Shown piece by piece: positions 21,201 through 33,252 of a stretch of 64,000 nt of DNA. The notes under the pieces were generated by a model. The model was not told where the DNA came from. It searched no databases and saw nothing but the letters and a program-made list of their open reading frames with translations. A program made the position numbers and the translations under genes. Source of the stretch: Zygaena filipendulae (Eukaryota > Arthropoda > Insecta > Lepidoptera > Zygaenidae); the NCBI GenBank assembly GCA_907165275.2, contig OU015663.1, positions 1,252,501 to 1,316,500 of the forward strand. The letters run 5' to 3'. Each line of letters starts with the position of its first letter. Position 1 is the stretch's first letter.

Positions 21201-21925
21201 ATAGTTTTATATTATCTATTATCTTGCAATTACGCACGACTGGTTGAGTTCGTTTTCAAATGTAGCTGAAAAAATCGTTGATTTTTTTTTTCGAAAATCA
21301 TACGGGCGCGGCGTTGTCAAAATGGTACTTGAATTTTTGAATTTTGAACAGTTAGATCGGAATAATGGCACGCTTGGTTTCGTAATTACATTTTACTTGA
21401 TCTACTGTAATCTATACCTACATATCTATGGTGTTAAATCAAATGTGGTATGGTAATATGTAATATCTTACCGCGGATTTCTCTGCCCTTTTCAGTATTC
21501 ACACGGTGCGTTCCAATATCGATTTGTTTAATGTCCAATGTGCGTATAGTGCCAGTTTCAGAGGTTCCGTATAATCTTGATCAAACACACACAACATATT
21601 TAAAACACACACAAAAACTTCCAGTCACTTTTTTTTTATTGTAACGAAATTTGTAACGGTACACGCGCCTAACACCTGTGAAGAAAGAAAGAAAGAATGA
21701 AAAGAAACGGGAACAAAACATCGCAATATCTAGGTCGTTATTATAAGTTAACGGGTCGGGTGAGGAAGTCGGAACTCTGCGACGTCATATAATGATCTAG
21801 ATTCGAGATTTTAATGAGAGTCGCTCCGACAAAAGGGGCTCATTAAACGAACAATAGTCTCGGAGGTGTGCGGGAATCGGACTCGGCGTCGGGGCAGATC
21901 CACTGAGTCCGGCAAATGTGTATTA
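21201..21925. other. Gene-free spacer
   Basis: Open frames of 60-70 codons at 21244-21644 have no domain or splice context that I recognise. Confidence 0.4.
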
Positions 21926-22122
21926 CTAGCTGTGCCCCGCGGTTTCACACGCTGTAATTTCGGAGTTTCCTTAGCAATTCCGGAAAAAAGTACCCTGTGT
22001 CCTTCTCTGTACTCCTGACAACGTGCATGCCAAATTTCATCCAAATCCGTTCGGCCGTTTTTGCGTGATTGAGTAACAAACATCCAAACATCCACACTTT
22101 CACATTTGTAATATTAGTAGAA
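21926..22122 (-). mobile_element. Non-autonomous Helitron
   Basis: CTAG end with CCCGCGGTTTCACACGC at left and the reverse of CTACTAATATTACAAATG at right. Close to the 8094-8307 type. Confidence 0.8.
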
Positions 22123-22385
22123 TTTTTTTTAACCAAACCGCTAGTGAAAATAAATTGAACCGCTTTTCCGTTATTCATATGGTAAGTGATGCAAGAAGTT
22201 TATCGTATACCTTTTCGATGATTATTACTCACGTGCCATGCATTCAGCGACGAAACCTCTTCCCTCATTATTTATTTTGCTACAAAAACTGAAGCTACTG
22301 AGACGCTCGGATGCAGGGAGCGAGGGGAAGTGTGTGAAACAAAGAACTTGAGAACTGCGGGGAGCCTGTAAGACTCCACGTCCAT

Positions 22386-22571
22386 TCGGCTAATATTATA
22401 AATGTGAAAGTGTGGATGTTTGGATGTTTAGATGTTTGTTACTCAATCACGCAAAAACGGCTGAACGGATTTGGATGAAATTTGGCATGCACGTTGTCAG
22501 GGGTACTTTTATACCGGAATTCCAGCGGGAACTCCGAAATTACCGCGGGCGAAACTGCGGGGCACGGCTAG
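22386..22571 (+). mobile_element. Non-autonomous Helitron
   Basis: GGCTAATATTATAAATGTG start, the shared 'TGAACGGATTTGGATGAAAT' core, then hairpin and CTAG. A ~35-bp internal deletion removes the 'gagaaggacataggg' block. Confidence 0.8.
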
Positions 22572-22724
22572 TATCATATAAAATACCCAAAAAAGCGTAT
22601 AGGGATTTCGATTTCAATAACCATTTTAATTCGCAAAACTCGGATTACGATTAGCTGGCGCCCGCGTCGGCTCGAAAATACTGCGAACGGTTTGACAATG
22701 GACGTGTAATCTCGTTATGAGAAC

Positions 22725-23620
22725 GCGCGGACCTCAGACCAAATAAACACTAAAGACGGAACGTGTCGACCAACGAAGTGAAGCCGGTTGCGTATGCATG
22801 TGGCGCTTAGGAAAGTGCCACAACGGTTCCCAGCGGAGCTAGGATGCGCAACATGATATGTTTATCGAACGAAAGATAAAATTGTCGACACGACAAATAT
22901 TTGTGGGCGTCCAAGCAAAAAAGTGCAGTAGTGGGGTATTGAGTGAAGACTAAATTCGGTTATAGTATATTTCATTTCATGTGCGGAAAGCCTGTCATTG
23001 CAAAGAGTTCCGACAAATGTCTACCCGAGCCGAGGCGCAGCCGAAGGTGAGGGTTGACAGTCGGAACTCTTTGCAATGACGGTTCCGCACGTGTACTGAA
23101 CAACTATTTTTAATACAGTTGCAAAAAAATGAAGCAATTTAATAAAATAATAAAAACACAAACAACTCAACTAAGTTCCAACTGTGATCAAGAGATGGCG
23201 CTAGTCGTATTAGTAATGGGAAACGTGAAAAACTGTGTCAAAGTCGTGTCGCCATTTTTGACAGTTGGGAAAGAGAACGCACGAGTTCGGGAAAGGTAAA
23301 GAAAAAGCTCGAGTATGTAATAGACCACATCCCGAACGCTATACGTTCCTGCAATACGCCACTTTTTGAGCAACTGTATTAAAAAACATTTTTTACCAAT
23401 GGTAGACAAAACGATATATTATGTCGACGAGAATCGATAAAATGGCTCGATAAAATTTTATCATGTTGCGCATCCTAGCTCCACTGGTATGGTGTCTTTT
23501 TCTTTGTAAGTGTTTGCGTGTTTATGTGTACGTACACGGCGTGGTGTCTTTTTCCTGGCTTCACTTGTTTGTTCTGCGCGTTCCGTCTTTAGTTTTTATT
23601 TGGTCTGAGGCGCGGACGTG
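22725..23620. mobile_element. Foldback element flanking a MITE
   Basis: Left arm 22725-22857 (CCTCAGACCAAATAAACACT ... GAGCTAGGATGCGCAACATG) is inverted at 23463-23610 (ATGTTGCGCATCCTAGCTCC ... TTTATTTGGTCTGAGG). The right arm also has a tandemly repeated TGGTGTCTTTTTC. A second element (22963-23388) sits between the arms. Confidence 0.65.
22963..23388. mobile_element. Element family I, copy 1
   Basis: Nearly identical to 37470-37907 over about 425 bp. It contains a hairpin (GTGCGGAAAGCCTGTCATTG against CAATGACGGTTCCGCAC) and, further in, inverted ATACAGTTGC / GCAACTGTAT ends. The low divergence suggests recent activity. Confidence 0.75.
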
Positions 23621-25602
23621 GATACAAGTCAATTTAGCCACTGTGTCCCGTCGCTAGGGGACTCATGTTATTATCGTACAAAAGGATGTGATATTATTTT
23701 TTGCATGACATTGATTGATGGATAATTTTTATGTTAGTTTTTTTTTCTTCATAGATTTTTTTCGGATTTGATCAAATTCCGGACATGGTTAAATTTTAAT
23801 AAAGGTACGTATATTAAATTTTGAACCATACCTATTTGTAAAATTCAGTTTGTAATGATCTTAACTTTTGAGTGATGCAATTTACGAGAAATCGTCTTAA
23901 TATAAAAATGTAATAAATAATCGTATTATATTATGAAAAGGTATTTTAAAATTGCTACCTACTCAACAAAGAGTAAAATTGTATGAATTTATTATTTCCA
24001 GCCGTTTCAGATATTACCCGAAACAAATAGACAGACAAACCGAAAGAGAGACAGACAGACAGAGAAAATATAATATTTAAATTTTTTTAAATTGTTTTAT
24101 TGATGTTAGTACCGTATAATTATACTTTCGTATGCATTTAGTGAAAAGATTTTAATTGGAAATTACAAATAGACACTTGAGTATGTCTAGACTAGACTAG
24201 ATAGATTACTCAAATAGCTCATATGCAGTTCGTTTTTAAGCATGGGTACCTAAAGTACTTAAGTATACCTATAGTACATACATTATTTGACCTCACAGAA
24301 TAGTTTTAAGTAGTCGTGTAAGACGTTTACAATATTTTTCATGTGAAAGAATAAAAATGGAATGATACCGCAATGACATAAAACAGTACCTAATTCGATT
24401 TTCGAAAATTTTCATTTTTTGAAATTTTGTTTTTTCTACAGAAATTTTCTTTAACAGACAGTATAAAAAATACTTCACAAGAAACGCAACTAAAGAGTCT
24501 TTATTCTGTTTTTTATTTCAATGATCTAGCTCGTACAGTTCTGGAGATATCTTAACTTTTGTGACCGACCCGTTATTTTTGGAACCGAGTGTATTATAAT
24601 ATCTATAGCAACGATATCTGACTTCATCTGGCCTTTTGTCTGTCCAAATTGTTCTATACTATATTAATTTGTTCAATGTAGGTACCTATATAATAAGCGT
24701 TTTATTCTAAATAGAATTAAAATAGTTTGAAAATAATATACAAATACTTGTAAAAGGAGAGATTAAATATTTTTTTTGTAAACTTAAAAAATATTTTTTA
24801 TTGGGTCCACTCTGCTTTTAAAATCTCTGATCGAGGTTTTTTGTTGCTTTTTTAATTTTTTTTTTAAGTTTTGTAAACTAACGACTTTGGCCAATATCGC
24901 ATTATTTGAATATGACACAAAATATTTAAAATATGGAACCATTAGTCAACTTCTAAGATTGTTAAGTCAGAAGTTCTAAAAAAAAGTAATCAATTTTGTA
25001 GGTATTTCAAATTCAACGAAACAAAAATGCAAAAAACCTATGAATACTTTCGTATAATTTTTCGGAGTTAGATTTTCAAGTGCTGGCAACAGAGTCCATT
25101 TTCTTTTGACCTCTCAAAATGTGGGTTCAATCCCTTCCAAGAGCGAAAACAATACTTCTGCAGGAACGACGGAGATCAAGTAAAATAGGCCAGTGGATTT
25201 CCATTGGGAAATCTGTATGCATGCTCTCGCATCCAGCCTTGGTTTAATATGAGTACATAAATATTTATATTATGTATTATATATATCTAATATTACTTTT
25301 AATAAATAAAGAGATATTACTTTGTGTAAAGGAAAGGGAATCTGGTTTCATCATACCGCGTAAATCAGATACTTACTCGTATATTGACACTAGCTGTTCC
25401 CCTCGGTTCACTAGGTAGTTAAAATACAGGATTTAAAGTTCAAATGATGGACTTATTGAAGTATTAAGGGTGTTAGGTATCCGAATCTGATCTCAAATAT
25501 CTATATTCTACATATGTATCCACGTTTTTATTTGAGATTTTCTCTGTTATTTATCAGTGTTTTTTTTTTTTGGTAACATATGTAAGATTGTGCTATTGAG
25601 GG
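23621..25602. other. Gene-free spacer
   Basis: Mostly AT-rich. 24100-24175 (CTTTCGTATGCATTTAGTGA, TGGAAATTACAAATAGACAC) recurs at 43310-43370 and 45395-45465 as part of a Helitron-type repeat. 25389-25415 keeps a Helitron CTAG end. No gene seen. Confidence 0.4.
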
Positions 25603-25722
25603 TAAGACCCGGTATCCAACATAGCGGAGAGGAGAGGAGACGAGAGATGTGTTTTAATAACCATCATATTTTGATATTTTTACATCTCCTCTCCGCTTAG
25701 CCTCGGTGGAAACCGGACCTTA
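25603..25722. mobile_element. Short TIR MITE
   Basis: TAAGACCCGGTATCCAACAT ... CGGAGAGGAGA is inverted as TCTCCTCTCCGCTTAGCC ... ACCGGACCTTA. About 120 bp, a single copy here. Confidence 0.65.
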
Positions 25723-27035
25723 TGATAACTGCCATGTTAAACTTATTACCCCCTGTATAGTCCGAAAAGGTCTAGTCCACTAGTCACATTAATATAACAA
25801 TATACGAAATTCGTTTACTATACTTTAATATTGTAAAGAGAAAAGATAAGATTATTGCGGATATGTGTAACGGGTAAAAAAAAATTCTCACTTATGAGAA
25901 ACTACAGTATTCCTATCACGCAAAGAATTAAATCAGACCGAAGAGGTTTCGGTCACCCTTCGTTGCCTGAAGGATAATATGTTGGCGACACAATATCATT
26001 GACCAGCGGGCACAGTTACCGACCCCGCGCGGTGTCTATAATTTGCAAACTACGGGAGAATATACTGACCAAACATGGTGCCCGACCGAACACCGGTAGC
26101 AGAAATACTGTTGACCAATCTTCGGTCGGGAACTTTTCGGTCGCGAACTTTACCGTACAAGCACCTATATTTCTCTCAGGGTAAATAACATAGGGTACTT
26201 TTCATCCCGTGTGAGATCGACTAGTATTTCACAACGAGGATTGTTCACTAGCTAGCAGAGTCGCGAGGATGCCGCGTACACGCGCCAGGAGTCGCAGTAA
26301 TTACTTACTCGTTCTCTCCCCCCACTCCTTCATCCCGGTAGGGGGCGCGTCCCGCGTGAAAGGAACTTAATTTCGTCGACAATTATCTACGGAAGCGCAC
26401 AGAAAACCTGGTCGTGAATTGTTGCTAATTTGATATGTCCAAGTGACAAGCGGAAATTGACGTCACGTTGTTTTTAGGGAAACTTCTTCAAGCGCCACTA
26501 AGACCTCTGGACGACGAAAAAATGAGGGAAATGAAGAAGTAAATTCACAGCGTCATGACAGTTTTACTTCAACCATGTGTGTTTATTGTTAGCAAACTAA
26601 ACGGCTTCCAAAGTTTAAATTATAAGTATGCTCAGAAACATCATAGGTATCCTAAAATTCTCTTAGTACTTATTTCATAATATCAGAAGTGCTTCAGAAC
26701 CTTTTTGTAGATAGCCCCTTAATACTTGTGATGGGGCTATGATGTTTCAAGTGATTAGTGGTTAGGGCTCTTTTTATCGCAAAACACATGGAAACTCCAA
26801 AATTAACGCGAGTAAGCCGAGGGTGATCGGCTAGTGATACATAATGATGAGGCAGTAAGTTAGTTCGTATGTACCTCTACAGAACCGATTCCAAAAAAAA
26901 AATCTTTCACCGATCGGAAGCTACATTATCCTCGAGTGACATAGCATACTTGTCAGAGCTCCCGAGAGAGCCTGAAATTCACATAGAGAAGAGCTATCAG
27001 ATAAATGTGATGGTTTCAGAAATCATTTATATATA
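25723..27035. other. Spacer with Helitron residues
   Basis: 25940-26160 has repeated GACCGAA/CGGTCGGG words. 26200-26226 and 26790-26835 look like worn Helitron 3' ends. 26240-26560 is GC-richer and single-copy in the window, but no gene can be supported. Confidence 0.35.
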
Positions 27036-27226
27036 ACTCGCTGTCCCCGCGGTTTCACCCGCGGTAATTTCAAAGTTTCCGTGGGAATTTCGGGATAAAA
27101 AGTACCCTATGTCCTTTTCTGTACCTCTGACAACGTGCATGCCAAATTTCATCCAAATCCGTTCAGCCATTTTTGCGTGATTGAGTAACAAACATCCACA
27201 CTTTCATATTTATAATATTAGTAGGA
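27036..27226 (-). mobile_element. Non-autonomous Helitron
   Basis: The 3' hairpin CCGCGGTTTCACCCGCGG is intact, and the terminal CTAG is changed to CTCG. 5' end TCCTACTAATATTATAAATA on the minus strand. Confidence 0.8.
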
Positions 27227-27682
27227 TTTAATTACTTATATAAATAGTATAATGATTATAAAAGATTTATATATTATTTTTAATTGGAATTTTATTATTA
27301 ATTTTAGGGGTTTTAATTGGTGTGGCATTTTTAAACCGCTTATGCCTTGGACCATCGCCGTATAATGAAGTAGTAATTTAATTATTCGAACTGGTAAACG
27401 CAGTTTCGTGTTAAACACACGATTATATACGGGTCCGTGATTGGACAATACATTCTGTTATCAACGGAGCCCGAGTACTCGGGTATACCTATTGCTAGGG
27501 ATACACAAAGCGTCGAATTACCTTCCTTTCAATGTTGAATTAATGAACGCTCGTGTACCTACATTCAGCGGCGAAAGGACATTGGGCATTCATATAATAT
27601 GAGCTCCGTCCCAACCATTTTATGTGACTTCTTTTAATGTTATCATAATTATAATACCGGGGTGTGATGTTTTATTATATTT
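27227..27682. other. Gene-free spacer
   Basis: Nothing recognised. Confidence 0.4.
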
Positions 27683-27914
27683 GACGACCCGATTGGCGCA
27701 ATGGTCACCATGCCTGCCCGCTAATCAAGAGGTACCGGGTTCGATTCCCGGTGGGGTTGGACTTTGTTTGATTAACACAGGGTTCCATTTTCCAGTCTGG
27801 GTGTGTATATATATCTATAGTATAATATATATGTAATAATATGTGTAGTATATACCACGTTTGCTTGGTTTCCACGACACAAGCTTATAGCTTAGTAGAT
27901 CTGTGTGTTGTGAA
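27683..27914 (+). mobile_element. tRNA-derived SINE
   Basis: The head GACGACCCGATTGGCGCAAT carries an A box (TGGCGCAATGG) and an exact B box (GGTTCGATTCC) at tRNA-like spacing, followed by 'CAGGGTTCCATTTTCCAGTC' and a TATA-rich body, and it ends TGTGTGTTGTGAA. The head does not fold as a proper tRNA, so it is a retroposon, similar to Metulj-type lepidopteran SINEs as I remember them. Confidence 0.8.
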
Positions 27915-28035
27915 GTGGATTATTATTATTATTTGGGATGAAATTGACCAGAAGTCGTATAAAAATATGTAAGTTTAAAAAAACCACATCAAGTGTTTAT
28001 AACGAGCAGAACTTACAATTAGGTAATAACAATAT

Positions 28036-28265
28036 TTGGATGACCGAGCTTCGCTTGTAACGCCATCTGTTGTTATGTAGAAAAGCAGCACCAAACACTC
28101 ATTTTTTATTGCCCGAAAACATGGATAAAACGACGTTTTCTAATAATTAAACCTAGGTAGATCGATTAGTCGCCCTCGAAACCCCCTGCATACTAAATTT
28201 CATGAAAATCGTTGGAGCCGTTTCCGAGATTCAGATTATATACATACATTTATGTACAAGATTTG
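28036..28265 (+). mobile_element. RTE-like LINE 3' end
   Basis: Matches 6838-7078 (GACCGAGCTTCGCTTG, CGAAACCCCCTGCATAC, CCGTTTCCGAGATTCAGATT) and continues with 'ACAAGATTTGCTCGTTTAAA'. Confidence 0.65.
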
Positions 28266-28436
28266 CTCGTTTAAAGATAGTAGATAAGACGGTTTTAATA
28301 AATTGCTTATCTTGACGAAAAATTATAATCATATTGGTTTTTCATACCCAATTACTTCTTCCCTGCACGCGACAACCAGTTTTGCTGTCATATAAAAAAT
28401 GTTCAACTGTTTAAGGTCTTTAAAATGACATATTGC

Positions 28437-28776
28437 CATGAATAGGCTAGTTTCCTAAATTTTTCTTTTTAGTCCGTTTTGTAGATGATTAAAAAATATT
28501 GGACACGTATTTTTTTTTATGTAACCAAAAAATAACGGAGATATATCAAGTAGAAATTTCACATGACGTCACGCCTCGCTACAGTTTGTTCGCACGTTAT
28601 AGCGAGCTGTGACGACACAAGTCCCCACCCTAAACTTTAATGCGCTTTATCTATGCATATTTCCATTATTTTTAAAAAAGCAAAAAATACGTATCTTTTA
28701 TTTTTTTATTATCTAACTGACGGACTAAATAGAATTTTGATTTTTTTACCCAGGAAACTAGCCTATTATTACAACA
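28437..28776. mobile_element. TIR MITE, family G, long-armed copy
   Basis: Inverted ends extend beyond the core: AATAGGCTAGTTTCCTAAAT at left and GGAAACTAGCCTATT at right. Inside are TTAGTCCGT / GACGGACTAA and a TGACGTCACG site near 28564. Confidence 0.8.
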
Positions 28777-28971
28777 CTCGGGACGGAAGCGCCCATTCTC
28801 CTTTGGCTGTAGGTAACAATGATATTTTAGACATAGAAACTGATTATGGTGCGTATAGTGGGTACCGTGTTAGTTCAGCACTTACTCTACCTGTGAGCAA
28901 AATTATGTATAACAAATATTCAACCATTCATAAATCTTCATAGACTACATTACCTATACTAATATTATGAA

Positions 28972-29562
28972 CTAGCTGGTGCCCGCGGTTTCACCCGCGT
29001 GAATTTTCGACCCTTGCAATGACAGTGATGACGTTAGATTTTCTCACTCTTTTAAAAAATAGTGGTTATATACTCTTTAGTCTCATAGAAAATATAATCA
29101 CATCATCTGTCTCTCCTAGCCTTAAAACTGTCACTTCGCGAAAAATCAATTCAAAAGAAAAAAAATGCATATCTCTAAAAAGTTTTTATCATGTTCGTTA
29201 TGCAAGATTATATCGAAGCTTTCGACCATTGCATTGCGCTGAAGTCTTTAAATGATGATAACTTTTTTCCCGGCATCCGATTTAAATGAAACAAAGCCTA
29301 TATTTAGCTCCAGGCTAAGCTTAATCTACCTGTGAAAACCACATGACAATCCGAATGGATTCGCGATAATCTCGGCATCTACCGAATGGTAGATGCCGAG
29401 ATTATCGCGAACAGACAGACAGACAGAAAATAATTTTAAAAACTTTTTTTTGGCCTTGGTTACTCTTCTTTTATCACCCTTTTCAATTTTTGGGAAAAAT
29501 ATTCAATGTACAGAATCGTGGATTCTACTCTTTTATTATATATACCTAGTATAGAAGATAGA
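28972..29562 (-). mobile_element. Longer non-autonomous Helitron
   Basis: The 3' end is at 28972 (CTAGCTGGTGCCCGCGG). The minus-strand 5' end TCTATCTTCTATACTAGG matches the starts at 48463 and 54688. It has about 250 bp more interior than those copies and a perfect 23-bp-arm palindrome at 29361-29410. Confidence 0.75.
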
Positions 29563-29914
29563 TGTAAAATAAAATTAGGTAAATATGGTTGAATATTTGT
29601 TTGAAAAAATATATGTAACTTATTCCAGCTACAGATTATGTGAGAGAAATTCAATTTAGCGTTTCATGAAAAAAAAAAGACCTTTTCTACAAATTTAGAA
29701 CATTGCGAATTGGTGGAGTTGTTTTTATTACATCTTGCGCATATATTTTTTTGCTGGTGAAGTGAAAAGGTTATATGTGTCACCAGGGAGCTAATTTTTT
29801 TGTTTCTTGTGCTTTTGAATCCCTTACTACGCTCAGTGATTTAATTATAGAATTCATCGCTTAGGTACTCGGGCTTCTTGTGCTTTTGAATCCCTTACTA
29901 CGACAGTGATAATG
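29563..29914. repeat. Spacer with a short tandem duplication
   Basis: CTTGTGCTTTTGAATCCCTT occurs at about 29807 and 29877 in similar context, a ~70-bp direct duplication. Otherwise anonymous. Confidence 0.5.
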
Positions 29915-30095
29915 GGTATGTTGACTAATTTTTATTTTTTAGTCCGTCTTGTAGATTATTAAAAAATATTGGACACGTATTTTTTCTTTTTTTACGTAAT
30001 CAAAAAGTAACGGCGATATATTGAGTTGAAATTCCGCGTGACGTCACTATTCTGACAGTTTGTATGGCGGTTTTAGCGGTTAGTGACGTCACGAT
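29915..30095. mobile_element. MITE family G, right-truncated
   Basis: Almost identical to 51128-51310, including the flank ATGTTGACTAATTTTTA and two TGACGTCAC sites. It stops where a Helitron begins. Confidence 0.75.
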
Positions 30096-30108
30096 ACATA
30101 TACATGTA

Positions 30109-30294
30109 TCTTAACTAATATTAAAAATGCGAAAATAACTTTGTCTCTATGTCTATCTGTGTTAGCTTTTCGCGTTTCCACCACTCACGGATTTTCATGA
30201 AGTTTTGCATACACATTGTCAACGTTGCAAAAAAAACATCGGACACTTTTCATTCCGAGATTAAAGCGGTTGAAAAATCGCGTGGAACTGCTAG
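30109..30294 (+). mobile_element. Non-autonomous Helitron
   Basis: TCTTAACTAATATTAAAAATG start, 'TTTTGCATACACATTGTCAA' core and a CTAG end with T outside. The 3' hairpin is weak (AAAAATCGCGTGGAACTG). Confidence 0.6.
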
Positions 30295-31520
30295 TAGAAT
30301 GTATAATATAATATGTTCAGAAGTCAATTTAACACTTGCAACCCCTAAATCAATTACGAACAAGTTGGAAACATTCGCAAATTAAAAAGTGGTCGGAAAC
30401 AAGTGGCTAGTACAGACCCCGCGCTCAGTGTAACCAACACATTATTTTGTCGCCAAATATTTTGTTGTAACAGCAAGTTGGCAACAGTTTTAGCGGGCCA
30501 AACGACTGTTTGATATGCCTAGCACAGTAGTATGTAGCACCGACTATGTAACGATAAGCTACTGTTAATATGTAAAGTTCAATTTGCACAGTACCAGTAT
30601 ATAACTAGGTAACTGTTTAAGTCCTAATAATTAGTTGAAAATGTGAATGTTTGTTAGTGACGCTTTCACGCCCAAATACAACCGATCGTTGTGAAATTTT
30701 GCATACACATTGTCAAAGGTACAGAAAGGGACATAACGTCGCGCGGGCGAATCCGCGTAAGAGCAACTTGTAAAAACCGCGTATTTACTTTTTGACAAGA
30801 AGAAGAAAAAACCTAATATCTCAGCGATTTCAATACTTATAACCGGCTGAACTTAACAGCTTGTTCTTTACAGCTTTCTTTATTGGAAAATAACATAAAC
30901 TTACTCGTAGTTGGCTTAGATTTTGTGCAAAGCCACTTATTCCAATTTTGCGCGTTTTGCCGTTACGCGGTATTTACAAACTGCTCTTACACGGATTCGC
31001 ACGCGCAACGACGGAAGGCACTTTTATCTCGCAATACCCGAGCAAGTTCTAAAACTAACGCATTTATGACATTAAAAAAATCAGAGAACACCTTTTTGTT
31101 TATAAATCCCCTGCTTACACCCATTGAAAACAGAAATGTGGTAGCGTTCAGTGCGAAATTACAGTGCAACGATTGCTTTCGCCCGTTTAAAAATAAACAA
31201 GCTAACAAGGATACAGTGCGGGGCGCAAACAGATGTATAAACAGGAGCTTTGTCATGCAAATCTTCAGCTGAAAATATCAACGGAAGAGCGGTGAACTGC
31301 TGAAAAGACGTTCCTTTACGCCCCGACGAGCAACGTCGACGGAATATCTTAGTGAATACCTACGTTGATGAACACCGTGCAGGGTAAAGTTGTTAGCGAA
31401 TCTGACCGAACTTTACCGGTTGCGGGTTCGATCCACATCGTCAATAATAATCATAATATATTATACTTCGTTTTTTTAAGACATACGTATGATAAATACT
31501 TAAATAGATATACTAATAAC
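30295..31520. other. Spacer, one unassigned open frame
   Basis: 30640-30760 is a decayed Helitron. 30883-31272 stays open for 129 codons on the plus strand, following an acceptor-like TTCTTTACAG, but begins with TTG and shows no domain. I would not call it a gene. Confidence 0.35.
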
Positions 31521-31732
31521 AAAAAACCCGGCCAAGTACGAGTCGGACTCGCGCACGAACGGTTCCGTACCATACCTTAAATATTTATTTTATTCTGTTT
31601 TTAGTGTTTGTTGTTATAGCGGCAACAGAAACACATTATCTGTGAAAACTGTCTAACTATCACAATTCATGAGTTAATCTGACGACAGACGTACAGACGG
31701 ACAGATAGATGGACGGACGGTACGGTACCCTA
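31521..31732 (+). repeat. Common lepidopteran repeat
   Basis: Starts CCCGGCCAAGTACGAGTCGG, then CGCGCACGAACGGTTCCGTA, and ends with ACGGACGG-rich sequence and GGTACCCTAAAA. It is a well-known pattern in Lepidoptera. An internal deletion separates head and tail. Confidence 0.65.
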
Positions 31733-31762
31733 AAAAATAAACATTCTATAATATATTATATA

Positions 31763-31900
31763 CTAGCTGTACCCCGCGGTTTCACGCGCGCACGTGTTTT
31801 GGGATCAGGAAGATTTGCGGACGCAGGCAGAACAACCCGCCAAAGTTTCATCACAATCGGACCAATGGTTTCGACATCGCATACAGAACAGGCTCACAAA
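31763..31900 (-). mobile_element. Helitron 3' portion
   Basis: CTAGCTGTACCCCGCGGTTT at left, followed by 'CAAAGTTTCATCACAATCGG' and GGCTCACAAACATTG. Confidence 0.55.
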
Positions 31901-32368
31901 CATTGAATTGATAAAGAAAGAAAAAAATCCTTTAAATTACCTTGAGCCCAATTTTTTAATGTTTCTAACACTCACAACACCCAACTACACTGTCCATCAA
32001 CCAGCTATCAACAAATCCATCATCTTTTCCGTGACACAAAATGTAAAATGAAGTTGAACATTTAACTCACAAAATGTCAAAAACGTTAGGTACCTACACA
32101 GAATGAAATTCTAAATTGCTCGCGCCTTTCGAAGAGTCCGCCATCCCTTCCGTTTAGCAATTTCTTATGTAAAATTAATGCTTTTCAGACGAAAATTGCG
32201 AGGCATCGCTCTGGGACAAATAGTGCGACATTTAATCACTGCCTATGGTCGGCGAGGCTACGTGCGCCGTGCTAGTCATATCGTGATCGTGTCGGACCCG
32301 GACGGTGTAAATAATGTTTTATCACAAACATATTTTTATGAGGGATCACTGTTAATGTTATAAAAATG
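31901..32368. other. Gene-free spacer
   Basis: A plus-strand frame at 32178-32363 (61 codons, arginine-rich) follows CTTTTCAG, but its composition alone does not make it an exon. Confidence 0.35.
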
Positions 32369-32925
32369 CTGTATACAACGTGTTACTGAAATCTAGAAAG
32401 AAGTTTGCTCAGAATCAACTAGCGAATCGATCGCACTATGTTTTAATATAGGTTATATTTTTTCATTTTTACCGGCCCATGTCTAAATTATTTATAATAC
32501 AATATTTGGCGCGTACGCCCAAACTACAGAGTTTTACTTTGAGTCTACATTTCCGTTATTCTCTGTGTTAAACAGTCGATAGATACACAGATCTTCCGAC
32601 CTATCCCTACTTTATACATATTATGTAGATTATTAATTAAATTAAGGCTAGGTAGGTAGGTACTAAAAGACTGAGGTAAGTACACACACATACGTGTGTA
32701 GTTAAGATTATGCGAGTGTTTGCCACACTAGCGCCCGTGAAGAGCATGCAATGCGTGCGTGAGTCATTGAAAGCGGACTAATTGTACGGTAAAAAAAAAA
32801 AAACAATCTGGCCTTCCCAACCACACACAGCATGATTCTCTTTACAATACCTACTTTCGTCGCATTTTATTTTTTTACACCAGTATCAGATTTTCAGGTA
32901 ATTCGTTAACAAGTTGTATAATTAA
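32369..32925. mobile_element. TIR element, family H, diverged copy
   Basis: TATACAACGTGTTACTGAAA at left and AATTCGTTAACAAGTTGTAT at right. The interior shares 'GAATCAACTAGCGAATCGAT' with 16532-16895 in the opposite order. Foreign sequence occupies the middle. Confidence 0.55.
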
Positions 32926-32930
32926 TGTAC

Positions 32931-33252
32931 TAGCTGTTACTTTCGGACGTTAAGTTAGGAGTTCCCGTTGGAGAATACTGATATTACCAGTTCCCATCCC
33001 CATTCCAGGTCGGCAACGCCCCTGCATGCCTTCTGATGTTGCAGATGTCCATGGGCGGCGGTAATCACTTACCATCAGGTGTACTACTTGCCCGCTTGCC
33101 CGCTATGACATAAAAAAAAAACAATTACGTATAAAATTAGATACTCATTATCCTTTTTATACCCCTGACAACGTGCAAACATTGCAAACATTATGATCAA
33201 TTTAGTACCTAACTAGTTAAGGCGTGAAAGCGTAACGAACAAACAAACAAAC
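32931..33252 (-). mobile_element. Helitron interrupted by repeat F
   Basis: CTAG at 32931 and 'TAAGTTAGGAGTTCCCGTTGG', then minus-strand repeat F at about 32990-33122, then the Helitron body (CCTTTTTATACCCCTGACAA). Confidence 0.6.
32990..33122 (-). repeat. Dispersed repeat F, inside a Helitron
   Basis: The reverse complement reads TGTCATAGCGGGCAAGCGGG ... TGCCGACCTGGAATGGGGAT. Confidence 0.75.

Noticed and set aside
23463..23657. Hydrophobic 64-codon frame resembling a signal peptide
   Set aside because: It lies in the right arm of the foldback element; the complementary arm at 22725-22857 explains the sequence.
27683..27760. Possible tRNA gene
   Set aside because: The A and B boxes are present, but the acceptor and anticodon stems do not pair and SINE body and tail sequences follow.
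31409..31437. B-box-like GGTTCGATCC as a tRNA or SINE head
   Set aside because: There is no convincing A box or cloverleaf, and no matching SINE body downstream.
32178..32363. Arginine-rich frame after CTTTTCAG
   Set aside because: Only 61 codons, no donor site in phase and no similarity that I can name; not enough to call an exon.
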